Shown here: one piece after another, positions 51,825 through 59,715 of the stretch
Layout of the letters: every line of letters begins with the position of its first letter
Position numbering within the stretch: the first letter of the stretch is position 1
Assembly: GCA_964591085.1 (NCBI GenBank)
Contig: CAZPXH010000003.1
Span: 1 to 64,000 of the forward strand
Origin: CAZPXH01 sp964591085
Lineage (GTDB): Bacteria > Spirochaetota > Spirochaetia > DSM-27196 > CAZPXH01
DNA length: 64,000 nt
Direction of reading: 5' to 3'
Notes under the pieces: generated by a model
What the model saw: only the letters and a program-made list of their open reading frames with translations
Databases searched by the model: none
What the model was told of the DNA's origin: nothing
Program-made: the position numbers and the translations under genes

Positions 51825-52474
51825 AAAGCAGACCGAGAATAGCCTGCCTGGGAGCCCTGCGGCGAGCCCGATCCGCGCTCCCGGAACCAGGCATGCATGG
51901 GCGGGGCAAGGAAGAAGGCCGCAAGGATGGCAATGGTCTTGTCCACTAGGTTGGCCGGCAATCGGGCCCAGAAGCTGGCAGAGGCAAGTGAGGTGCCGCT
52001 AGCAACCAACAGGGTCACCAGGTAATCCACACCCACGTCCGTGAGTCCGCCAAACAGGGCAACCGAAACGATGCTGCCGATCACGGCGTTTGCTATTGCC
52101 ACGGTTATTGCGGCCACCAGTGCCAGCCCAACGGTGTCAAAGCGGCCCCGGCGGACAAAGCCCCACACAATCAGGGCCGTTGCAACCTGCGCCAGGGCAA
52201 ATGGAAGGTGGGTGCCGGGGTACCCCTGCAGAACCTCATGCAACGCATTGCTTCCGATGCCAACCAGAGGGCCCGGAGCCAGACCTACGCCGGCGGTCAC
52301 CACGGCGGTGAACACCGAGTCCAGAAACAAGGGGAGCCCGAACCTGTTGTTCACGTAGTTGAAGCCCGCATTCAGGAGAATCCCCAAGGGAACCGTTGCC
52401 GCAGCCGCAAGGAACGCTGTCAGTCCGCTGCCGGGGTACAGGAGGGATTCCCTGATCTGCTGCCGTTCCTTCAC
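51797..52474 (-). CDS. ECF-type S-component-like membrane protein
   Basis: The 225-residue protein has about five to six hydrophobic segments. The segment FGLPLFLDSVFTAVVTAGVG, then GPLVGIGSNALHEVL, resembles S components of energy-coupling-factor vitamin transporters. No A, A' or T component is nearby. The gene overlaps the 7TMR-DISM sensor by 28 bases, so it may serve as a ligand-binding or membrane partner of that sensor. A TTGTGT with TTATAC 18 bases later lies about 10-35 bases before its ATG and is a weak promoter candidate. Confidence 0.6.
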   Translation of the reverse strand: MKERQQIRESLLYPGSGLTAFLAAAATVPLGILLNAGFNYVNNRFGLPLFLDSVFTAVVTAGVGLAPGPLVGIGSNALHEVLQGYPGTHLPFALAQVATALIVWGFVRRGRFDTVGLALVAAITVAIANAVIGSIVSVALFGGLTDVGVDYLVTLLVASGTSLASASFWARLPANLVDKTIAILAAFFLAPPMHAWFRERGSGSPQGSQAGYSRSALCAALPTLT

Positions 52475-52571
52475 TTCCGGTGTAGTATAAAGAAAAACCG
52501 TGGAGCGGACACAACGAGTTTATAGAGGATAAAAGCGTTATACATCTATCTTTCTGTAAATCAACCTGGTC

Positions 52572-53714
52572 GTGATCCTGGCTTTTCTTGGAGTATCTGC
52601 CAGCCTCTTTGAGCGGGTGGATGCGCTCCGTACGGACTCCAACGCCCTGCAGCTGACCTGGCTGACTGCAGCGCTTGGGCCGGACAGTGTAGAGGCAGAC
52701 GCGGAGTTCCGGCAGCTCCTGGTCCGCACCCTGGAAAGCCCGGTTCTGGACGCGTCCGCCCGGCTCAATCCGGAACTGGGCGACACGCAAAGCGCGGATC
52801 AGGAGCATCCTGGATGGTATAGGGCCCGGTGAGCGGCTTTGGGGGCCTTTCCGCGCTCGTCGAGATCCCCGTTTGAGATCCCGGCGGTTCTCCTGGACTT
52901 CAGCCGCGCCCTGGATGCGGTGGCGGCAGACCAGTACCGGACGCTGTGGCTGATTGTGGTGTTCCTGGCGGGGACCCTGGGTCTCACGGTCCTGGTGTTT
53001 GTGACGGTTAATCTGGAGCAGTCACGCGCAGAACGAGAGGGCCGGGCGCTTCAGAAGCTGGCACGCAGCAGTGTGGCAACACAGGAGCTGGAACGCGGTC
53101 GGATTGCGCGGGAACTGCACGACAGCGTTGGGTAGGAACTGCAGCTGACCCTTCTGGAGCAGGACCGGCTGGTACGGAGCTGCGCGGATAGTGACGGCGC
53201 GGACGCGTCAGAGCGCACGGCAGAGCTCCACCACAGCATGCGGGAGCGAATCAACCGCTGTGTCAGCTGGGTCAGGAACCTCTCCCGGGAACTGCGCCCG
53301 GCGGTGCTGGAACACCTTGGCCTTGCAGAGGCCATTCGGGTTTATGCGGAGAATCGGGCCGCTGACTACGCCGGCCGGATAGAGGTCTCCCTTGAGCACC
53401 CTTCGGATACGGCAGCCGCGCAGGAAGACCCGGAGGTCCGGGTTGCAGTGAACCGGATAGCACAGGAGGCCATCTCCAACTCCATTCGGCACAGCGGGGC
53501 AGAACGGATCCAGGTCCGAGTGCGGGATGGCAAGCGCTTTGCGCTGGAAGTGAAAGACGACGGGCACGGCTTTGACCTGGAACGGCAGACCGGTAGTGGA
53601 CAAGGCGTGGGCCTCCTGAGCATGAGGGAACGCGCGGAGCTGCCAGAGGCGGAGTTCAGCATTCGCAGCAGGCCCGGGCAGGGAACACAGATTCTGGTGG
53701 AGGCGCAACTGTGA
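52572..53714 (+). pseudogene. NarL-type sensor histidine kinase interrupted by two in-frame stops
   Basis: One frame from GTG 52572 to TGA 53712-53714 encodes a complete-looking kinase. It has a membrane helix (VILAFLGVSASLF), a sensor region, a second helix (LWLIVVFLAGTLGLTVLVF), a HisKA_3 dimer domain with His in GRIARELHDSVG, and an ATPase (AVNRIAQEAISNSIRHSG, LEVKDDGHGFDL, GVGLLSMRERAEL). It is broken by TGA at 52830-52832 and TAG at 53133-53135. The TAG falls exactly where the family has Gln (GQELQ), as if CAG had become TAG. Its response regulator is intact and coupled. Confidence 0.8.
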
Positions 53715-54358
53715 CGGTAATGGTGGTTGATGACCATCCAACGGTTCTACAGGGCCTGAGGAGCATTCTGGAGAGCGATCCAACCTTGCGGGTTGTTGCG
53801 GAGGCCGGGGGTGTCCGGGACGCGATTCCCCTGGTTCGGGAGAAGCAACCGGCAATCCTCCTGATAGATATGGATCTCTTTGACGGAACGGGCTTTCAGC
53901 TCATGGAGACCGTGCAGAAGGAGTCCCCACAGACGCGGTGCGCCATTATCACTTTTCTTGAAGACAAGGACCTTGCGGAAGCAGCAATGCGCAAGGGTGC
54001 CTGGGGCTACATCGGCAAGTCGGCACCGCCGGAGGAGCTCCTTGCGGCAATTCACGCCATCGGCACCGGGCGCAAGGTGTTGGATCCGGGCGTGCAATCG
54101 GGCGAGCGTTCGGTTACCCGGCGGATCCGGCCTCCGGAGGAAGAAGCCGAGAACCCCTGCAACGGGCTCACTCCCCGGGAAACTGAGGTGTTGCTGCTCA
54201 TCTGCGGCGGGTATCGGTCCAAGGAGATTGGCTTTGATCTGGACATCAGTTCCCGGACCGTGGACAACCACCGGGCCAACATCTACCGGAAACTGGGCGT
54301 TCAGTCGGAGGCGGAGCTTGTGCGCCTGGCCATGCGCTGGAACGTAATCCAGACCTGA
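53711..54358 (+). CDS. NarL/LuxR-type response regulator
   Basis: GTG 53711 overlaps the stop of the broken kinase. The 215-residue protein has a receiver domain (TVMVVDDHPTVLQGLRSIL, phospho-Asp in LLIDMDLFDGTGF, conserved Lys in GYIGKSAPPEEL). Its LuxR-type helix-turn-helix near residues 150-205 reads LTPRETEVLLLICGGYRSKE and SRTVDNHRANIYRKLGV. All key residues are present, so it may still act with another phosphodonor although its cognate kinase is interrupted. Confidence 0.92.
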   Translation: MTVMVVDDHPTVLQGLRSILESDPTLRVVAEAGGVRDAIPLVREKQPAILLIDMDLFDGTGFQLMETVQKESPQTRCAIITFLEDKDLAEAAMRKGAWGYIGKSAPPEELLAAIHAIGTGRKVLDPGVQSGERSVTRRIRPPEEEAENPCNGLTPRETEVLLLICGGYRSKEIGFDLDISSRTVDNHRANIYRKLGVQSEAELVRLAMRWNVIQT

Positions 54359-54400
54359 GGCCTTGCGGACGATCCGAATGGGTCGTAGCGTTCGCATCCG

Positions 54401-55411
54401 ATGCATCGAATTGCCTTCTTCTCCAGCAAGGGCTGGGTTCTGGACTCCTTTGGCCGCGCAGACGCAGACGGCCGCTTTGCCTGCACCTTCCTGGAGGCCC
54501 GGCTGGACGAAAACACCGTGTCCCTCGCTGCCAACCACGATGTGGTCTGCGTCTTTGTTAACGATGTCGTTGACGAGGTTGTGGTAGACCGCCTCGCCGA
54601 ACTCGGGATTACGCTTATTGCCCTGCGCTGCGCTGGATTCAACAACGTTGACGTCAGACGCGCCCACAGCAAGGGAATTCGGGTGGTCCGCGTGCCCGCC
54701 TACAGCCCCTACGCTGTGGCAGAGCACGCCCTCGGGCTCATCCTTGCGCTCAACCGTCGCTTCCACCGCGCCTACAACCGGATCCGGGAGGGCAACTTCA
54801 GCCTGGATGGTCTACTCGGCTTTGATCTGCACGGAAAGGCTGTGGGTGTGATTGGTACCGGAAAGATCGGCAGGATCTTTGGGACGATGCTGCAGGGAAT
54901 GGGGTGCACGGTTCTGGCGTACGACAAGTTTCCCAACACAGAGTTTGGCGAACGCGGAATCCGCTACGTGGGGCTGGAGGAGCTGTATGCCGAAAGCGAC
55001 ATCATCAGCCTCCACTGCCCGCTTACGCACGAGACCTACCACATCATCAACGAGTACGCGATCCGCTCCATGAAGCGCGGCGTGATGGTCATCAACACCT
55101 CCCGTGGCCCCCTGATTGACTCCCCCGCGGTGATTGAGGGGTTGAAGTCCGGACAGATCGGCTACCTCGGGCTGGACGTGTACGAGGAAGAAAGCGACCT
55201 CTTCTTTGAGGACCTCTCGAACCAGGTCATCCAGGACGACACCTTTGTGCGGTTGCAGACCTTTCCCAACGTTCTGATCACAGCACACCAGGCCTTCTTC
55301 ACGCGGGAGGCGATTGATGCCATTGCCGGCACCACGCTTGCAAACATCGTTGCAGTCCTGGAACAGGGAAGCAGCTCCAATGAGGTGACGCCGGAGCAGG
55401 CCTATGGTTGA
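54401..55411 (+). CDS. ldhA: D-lactate dehydrogenase family (2-hydroxyacid dehydrogenase)
   Basis: The 336-residue enzyme reduces pyruvate, or another 2-oxoacid, to the D-hydroxyacid with NADH. Visible features are the substrate Arg region LIALRCAGFNNVD near residue 75, the Rossmann motif VGVIGTGKIGRIFG near residue 150, and the catalytic Arg, Glu and His in INTSRGPLID, LDVYEEES and VLITAHQAFFT. The F-F near DVYEEESDLFFED is typical of fermentative LdhA. It ends eight bases inside the next gene. Confidence 0.9.
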   Translation: MHRIAFFSSKGWVLDSFGRADADGRFACTFLEARLDENTVSLAANHDVVCVFVNDVVDEVVVDRLAELGITLIALRCAGFNNVDVRRAHSKGIRVVRVPAYSPYAVAEHALGLILALNRRFHRAYNRIREGNFSLDGLLGFDLHGKAVGVIGTGKIGRIFGTMLQGMGCTVLAYDKFPNTEFGERGIRYVGLEELYAESDIISLHCPLTHETYHIINEYAIRSMKRGVMVINTSRGPLIDSPAVIEGLKSGQIGYLGLDVYEEESDLFFEDLSNQVIQDDTFVRLQTFPNVLITAHQAFFTREAIDAIAGTTLANIVAVLEQGSSSNEVTPEQAYG

Positions 55412-55808
55412 GCCCATCCATGACCCCATGCTCTGGTTCAGGCGGCGCCACAAGGGGGTCGCGCTCAACTGTGCGCACGCGGTGGGCATTGCCTTTGGAC
55501 TCATCCACCCGGATGACACGGAGGCGCTGCAGGAGTTCCGGGGCTACGGCTACGGCAAGGCCGCTAACGGAGACTGTGGTGCCCTGCACGCGGCGCGACT
55601 GGTGGTGGAAACCCATGACCCCGGACTCGCTCCGGATCTGGAAGCCCGCTTTGCAAGCGGCGCCGGGGCTACCCGCTGCCGGGATATCCGCAGGGCCCAC
55701 GGTAAGCGCCGCTGTGATGCCTGCGTTGCAGAGGCCGTGCGCCTCGTGCCGGAAGTCCTCAGCCGAGTGACTCCAGAAGCAGACGATACAACGGCTCCTC
55801 CGGACTGA
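55404..55808 (+). CDS. C_GCAxxG_C_C-type cysteine-rich protein
   Basis: ATG 55404 overlaps the ldhA stop. The 134-residue protein has cysteines spaced as in the C_GCAxxG_C_C family, putative redox-active or metal proteins: LNCAHAVGIAFG near 22, NGDCGALHAARL near 58, ATRCRDIRRAHG near 92, and RRCDACVAEAVRL near 104. No signal peptide is present. The neighbour suggests a redox link with fermentation, but the function is unknown. Confidence 0.65.
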   Translation: MVEPIHDPMLWFRRRHKGVALNCAHAVGIAFGLIHPDDTEALQEFRGYGYGKAANGDCGALHAARLVVETHDPGLAPDLEARFASGAGATRCRDIRRAHGKRRCDACVAEAVRLVPEVLSRVTPEADDTTAPPD

Positions 55809-55867
55809 GCCCGCAGATCTCTCGGCAACCAGCGCCGGTAGTACTCGTGCAGAACCCGGGTGCGCGG

Positions 55868-56299
55868 CACCGGCGGCTATTCCGCTACAGGCATTACCGG
55901 GGTCAACAAGGCCTGCAAGCAGGAGCGGAAACGCGGCGCTTGCGCTGATACCGGGAGCAAGTTGTTTGCCCAGGTAGAGGGCAAAAGGCGCAATTCCGTG
56001 AAATCACCCCTGGCCCACAGCGCAACAGAAACCTCGGGATTGAAGTGAGCGCCGGGGGTAGCGCAAAACGCATAGACTCCGATCCCGATGACCAAGCCAA
56101 AGGCCAGGGAAACACCAAGGGACCCGGGCGCCATACCTCCAGTCGAGTTCCCGACAATCGCAGCGCTTCCAAAGAAGACAAGCGCGAGGGTCCCAGCAAA
56201 CTCGCCTCCCGGAGATGCAGTCAGGCCGCGCACAGAGCTGTTCTGCGGCTCGGCCCCCGGTTTCCGAGCTGCCGAAACATCAACCATCCTAGAGGTCAC
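55868..56299 (-). pseudogene. Truncated, frameshifted aquaporin (MIP) gene
   Basis: From GTG 56299, directly after the arsC stop, the frame encodes the first half of a MIP channel: EFAGTLALVFFGSAAIVGN, LGVSLAFGLVIGIGVYAF and the first pore motif GAHFNPEVSVAL, where the usual Asn-Pro-Ala is Asn-Pro-Glu. Near 55985 the sequence shifts frame (YLGKQLAPGISASAAF continues in another frame). The whole second half, including the second NPA, is missing. In arsenic loci MIP channels next to arsC release arsenite; here the channel looks dead. Confidence 0.75.
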
Positions 56300-56755
56300 T
56301 CAGCGGTGAGCTTCAGTCGGGAGGTCACCAGGGAGGTCAGCGCAGAAGCCACGGACCGCAGTCAGGATCTGGTCCCGAATCGGGCGGAGGGCGGCAAGCC
56401 GTTCCTCCTCCGTACCTTCCAGGCGGGACGGATCCGGGAAGGGCCAGTGCAGGCGCTTTTTCTCCGCCGGGAAGATGGGGCAGGCTTCCGCAGCCTCCGG
56501 ATCACAGACCGCGATGACGTAGTCAAAACTCTCTCCGGAGGCGTGGAGGTCAAAGACGCTCCGTGTCTGTTTCCCGCTGATATCTATGCCGTGATCCTGT
56601 GCAAGCAGTTTGACGACCAGGGGGTTGAGTGACCCGGGTTCTATGCCGGCACTCTTCACTTCCACCCCGTCACCGCACTCTGCGCGGATGAACTCTTCCG
56701 TCATCTGGCTGCGCGCGCTGTTGTGTATGCAGATCGCAAGAACCCGTGTGCTCAT
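56300..56755 (-). CDS. arsC: Arsenate reductase ArsC (LMW phosphatase family)
   Basis: ATG 56755 gives 151 residues. The phosphatase P-loop is AICIHNSARSQM (C9 to R15), and the partner cysteine region is VIAVCDPEAAEACPIF near residue 82. The acid motif WPFPDPS follows. The CXHNSARSQM form is common in ArsC-type arsenate reductases, which convert arsenate to arsenite. A low-molecular-weight protein tyrosine phosphatase is the alternative, but the adjacent aquaporin remnant favours an arsenic role. Confidence 0.85.
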   Translation of the reverse strand: MSTRVLAICIHNSARSQMTEEFIRAECGDGVEVKSAGIEPGSLNPLVVKLLAQDHGIDISGKQTRSVFDLHASGESFDYVIAVCDPEAAEACPIFPAEKKRLHWPFPDPSRLEGTEEERLAALRPIRDQILTAVRGFCADLPGDLPTEAHR

Positions 56756-56789
56756 ACTGTGCCTCCGTGCCGACATCCTGCACGGTCCA

Positions 56790-57160
56790 CTCCAGCGTGT
56801 CAGCATCCTTGGAGCCCGCTACGGACTCCGGGGGTAGCTTGTGCAGATGACACAGGAATTCGCGCGCTTGCACCCCATCACCGGTCCGCTTGCCACCAAG
56901 CAGCAGGCTGAAGGACCGAGCGACGCCGACGTGGAGCGGCTGGGAATCCGGGTCCGGGTCAGTCCGATCAGCAGGGCTTCTCAGTGCGTTCTGGAGCATG
57001 ACGCACCTTCTGCGGTGGAAGTTCTGGATCTGGAACCGAACGGCCCTGCGTACCGAGCAGGCGTGCTGGCAGGAGATCTGCTTCTGTCTCTCGACCAGGG
57101 GACGGTAGCCGGAATGGATGACGTTCACCGGATTGTCGGGCGCCCCGTGCCCTTGATTCA
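56790..57160 (+). pseudogene. HtrA-like serine protease remnant with PDZ domain
   Basis: Near 56810-56835 one frame reads ATDSGGSL, resembling the Ser loop of trypsin-like HtrA proteases (DSGG). A second frame continues from 56841 as VERLGIRVRVSPISR, then AVEVLDLEPNGPAYRAGVL and GDLLLSLDQGTVAGMDDVH, a clear PDZ domain. The catalytic His and Asp regions are absent and the frames do not connect. The PDZ end runs into the antisense of rimK. It is a degraded fragment. Confidence 0.6.
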
Positions 57161-58063
57161 GCCGCTGCCGCGGGTGCGGGTGTTCCCCGGCCGGGCCTGG
57201 CGCTCCGCGTGCATGATAATTGCCGTGGCCACGTCCTTGCCGCTTGCCTCTTCAATGCCTTCAAGGCCCGGAGAGCTGTTGACCTCAATGACCACCGGCC
57301 CGTGGTTGGTACGAAGAAGATCTACACCGGCAATGCTCAGTCCCATGATCCGGGCGCTTCGGATGGCGGTACTCCGCTCCTCCGGGGTGATTTTCACCGA
57401 CCGAGCCTTGCCGCCACGGTGAAGATTGCTGCGGAACTCCCCTTCTCTGCTGGTTCTCATCATGGCGGCAACCACCTTTTCCCCTACAACAAAGCAGCGC
57501 ACATCAGAGCCCCCGGCGTCTGCAATGAACTCCTGCACCAGGATGTTCGCATCCAGGCCACGGAATGCCTCAATGACGCTGTGCGCGGCGTTGTCGGTCT
57601 CAGCCAGCACCACCCCGATCCCCTGTGTCCCCTCCAGGAGCTTCACCACAAGCGGTGTGCCACCAACCATTCGGACCAGGTCATCCGTGTAGCGGGTGGT
57701 ATGCGCGAACCCGGTTACCGGCAGTCCTATTCCCTTGCGGGCAAGCAGCTGCAGGGAACGGAGCTTGTCACGGGACCGGGAGATTGCCACCGATTCGTTC
57801 ACGCAGGGGATTCCCATCATCTCAAACTGTCGGACAACCGCCGTACCGTAGAAGGTGATGGATGCACCGATTCGCGGGATTACCGCGTCAACACCCGTGA
57901 GTGCCTCTCCCTGATAGTGGATGCCCGGCTTGTGGCTGGTGATGTTCATGTAGCACTGCAGCGGATCAATAACCCGGACGGTGTGTTCGCGAGCCTCCGC
58001 AGCTCCCACGAGGCGTCTGGTTGAGTACAGCCGCGGGTTTCGAGAGAGGATGACGATGTTCAC
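57158..58063 (-). CDS. rimK: RimK-type ATP-grasp glutamate ligase
   Basis: GTG 58063 overlaps the rimB stop and gives 301 residues, the normal RimK length (NIVILSRNPRLYSTRRL). The ATP-grasp parts are clear: SRSRDKLRSLQLL, PLVVKLLEGTQGIGVVL, LVQEFIADAGGSDVRCFV, and the metal site GPVVIEVNSSPGLEGIE. RimK adds glutamates to ribosomal protein S6 and can make poly-glutamate. It forms a tight cluster with rimB and an oxidoreductase. Confidence 0.93.
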   Translation of the reverse strand: MNIVILSRNPRLYSTRRLVGAAEAREHTVRVIDPLQCYMNITSHKPGIHYQGEALTGVDAVIPRIGASITFYGTAVVRQFEMMGIPCVNESVAISRSRDKLRSLQLLARKGIGLPVTGFAHTTRYTDDLVRMVGGTPLVVKLLEGTQGIGVVLAETDNAAHSVIEAFRGLDANILVQEFIADAGGSDVRCFVVGEKVVAAMMRTSREGEFRSNLHRGGKARSVKITPEERSTAIRSARIMGLSIAGVDLLRTNHGPVVIEVNSSPGLEGIEEASGKDVATAIIMHAERQARPGNTRTRGSG

Positions 58064-58548
58064 CAGTGTGGCCTCCCCTGAGCCGTACCGTATGCCCGCC
58101 GCAACTCGCTCCCGCAGGCAAAGGAGTGTGCGGGGTCCACGTAACCCCGTCCGGCCAGGGCGCTTCGCCCCAGCAGCATCCGGAATATCATGGAGCGCCG
58201 GCTGGTGAGTGTCACCTCCACCGGCCATCCATCACCACCGATATGCAGGGTGGTTGCAATCACCAGCCGAAGCTCAGATGCGCCTCCGGAATTGGTGACC
58301 TTTCGGTGGTCCACCAGCGGTGCACTGCACACAAGCTCAGGCTCAAGGATTCCCTGCATCGGGTGAACCAGAAAGCGCACCCACGGGACACCAGCGTTGG
58401 TGTAGCGCTCAATTTGCTCTGCGTGGAGGGCAGAGGTTCGTGCGCCCGTATCAAGCTTGGCCTTGATTGCGGGAATGCCAAGGTCCGGGAGGGCAACCCA
58501 TTCGCGCCATCCGTACGCCCGCAGCTGTTCGGGGGACCGCCCGAGCAT
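58060..58548 (-). CDS. rimB: RimB-like retropepsin-type protease (PF05618)
   Basis: ATG 58548 shares one base with the stop of the upstream oxidoreductase (TAATG), and its stop overlaps the rimK start. The 162-residue protein has the aspartic protease motif AIKAKLDTGARTSALHA near residue 33 and the second flap-like motif FRMLLGRSALAG near residue 125. In Pseudomonas, RimB works with RimK in trimming or regulating S6 glutamylation. The pairing here supports the same partnership. Confidence 0.88.
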   Translation of the reverse strand: MLGRSPEQLRAYGWREWVALPDLGIPAIKAKLDTGARTSALHAEQIERYTNAGVPWVRFLVHPMQGILEPELVCSAPLVDHRKVTNSGGASELRLVIATTLHIGGDGWPVEVTLTSRRSMIFRMLLGRSALAGRGYVDPAHSFACGSELRRAYGTAQGRPHW

Positions 58549-59696
58549 TAGAGCGACGCCCACACCCCGCCGCTCGCGGCGCTTGCCACGCACGCTTCCA
58601 CAAAGCGCATTCCCCGCAGGCCGTCCTCCACACCGGGAAAGCGGTGCTGATCCGGTGTGAGCGGAGATCCGCCGATGTGGGCGCGGATTGCCTCGGTGGC
58701 ACCGCGGTATATGTTGGCGAATGCCTCAATGTAGCCCTCCGGGTGGCCGGCAGGAACGCGGGCAAAGCGGTTGGCGGTAGCAGAGACCGCAGGGCTGTTT
58801 CTGGACAGTATCTGTTGGGCCTGCCCAAAGCGCCCGACCCGGAGATAGTTCGCGCTTTCCTGCTCCCATGTCAGCGATGCGGCACTCCCGTACACCTGAA
58901 GGCGGAGGAGGTTTTCCTCCCCCACCGCAACCTGGCTCACCGCAATGACCCCTTTTCCCCCATCTTCCAGCCGCACGAGGATGTTGGCATCGTCATCCAG
59001 CTTCCGGTCGGGGAGAAAGGCTGAGAGATCGCAGCAGAGTTCAGTTACCCGCTCACCACTGACATGTTCCAGCAGGTGAAACGCGTGGGTCCCGATGTCG
59101 CCGAGCGTTCCGCCGGGTCCGGCGATTGCAGGATCTGTGCGCCAGACGGCCTGCTTCATTCCCTGGCGCTCCTGTGGGATGGAAAGCCATTCCTGCAGGT
59201 ACTGGACTGAGACCTTCCGGATCTGCCCCAGATCTCCGGAAGCGCAAAGCTCCCTCGCGTACTCCACCATCACGTTGCCCGCATAGGTGTAGGTCACCGC
59301 GCAGACCAGTCCCGACTCGGATACCGCTCCGGCGAGGATTTCACCCTCCGCAACGCTTGTTCCCAGCGGCTTGTCCAGGATCACGTGGAAGCCCGCCCGA
59401 ATTGCATCCAGCGCGATGGGTACGTGGCTGTCATTGGGCGTGACAATCACCACCAGGTGTGGGCGCTCTTCCTCCGGCATGGCAGATTCGGTAGAAATAC
59501 ACTCCGCCCAGGTCCCGTAGCAGCGTTCCGGATCCAGCCCCAGCTCTCCAGCCATTGACCGTGACTTTCCGGGATCACTGCTGAACGCACCGCCAACCAG
59601 TTCCGTCCCACCGTCCAGGGCCGCGGCCATGCGGTGTACCGCACCAATGAAGGCGCCGGGTCCCCCGCCGATCATCACGTAACGCAGCTTTGTCAT
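58548..59696 (-). CDS. Gfo/Idh/MocA-family oxidoreductase
   Basis: The 382-residue protein has an N-terminal Rossmann domain (LRYVMIGGGPGAFIGAVHR) and the EKP-like motif in HVILDKPLGTSVAEG near residue 105. The C-terminal domain carries the family substrate region GGTLGDIGTHAFHLLEHVSG near residue 195. These enzymes oxidise or reduce sugars, inositols and related ring alcohols with NAD(P). The substrate is unknown. It starts with ATG 19 bases after the hybrid kinase and is directly coupled to rimB. Confidence 0.9.
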   Translation of the reverse strand: MTKLRYVMIGGGPGAFIGAVHRMAAALDGGTELVGGAFSSDPGKSRSMAGELGLDPERCYGTWAECISTESAMPEEERPHLVVIVTPNDSHVPIALDAIRAGFHVILDKPLGTSVAEGEILAGAVSESGLVCAVTYTYAGNVMVEYARELCASGDLGQIRKVSVQYLQEWLSIPQERQGMKQAVWRTDPAIAGPGGTLGDIGTHAFHLLEHVSGERVTELCCDLSAFLPDRKLDDDANILVRLEDGGKGVIAVSQVAVGEENLLRLQVYGSAASLTWEQESANYLRVGRFGQAQQILSRNSPAVSATANRFARVPAGHPEGYIEAFANIYRGATEAIRAHIGGSPLTPDQHRFPGVEDGLRGMRFVEACVASAASGGVWASL

Positions 59697-59715
59697 CCGG
59701 CGGAGTGTAGCAGGT

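Noticed and set aside
1288..53135. Possible use of TAG as a sense codon, suggested by in-frame TAGs after the HD-GYP gene and inside the kinase near 53.1 kb.
   Set aside because: Several intact genes end naturally in TAG (725-727, 12369-12371, 16071-16073, 20693-20695), so genome-wide recoding is unlikely.
56755..57128. A 152-codon minus-strand frame running upstream of arsC to 57128.
   Set aside because: It has no domain pattern, and the opposite strand carries a recognisable PDZ remnant; the arsC start at 56755 is better supported.
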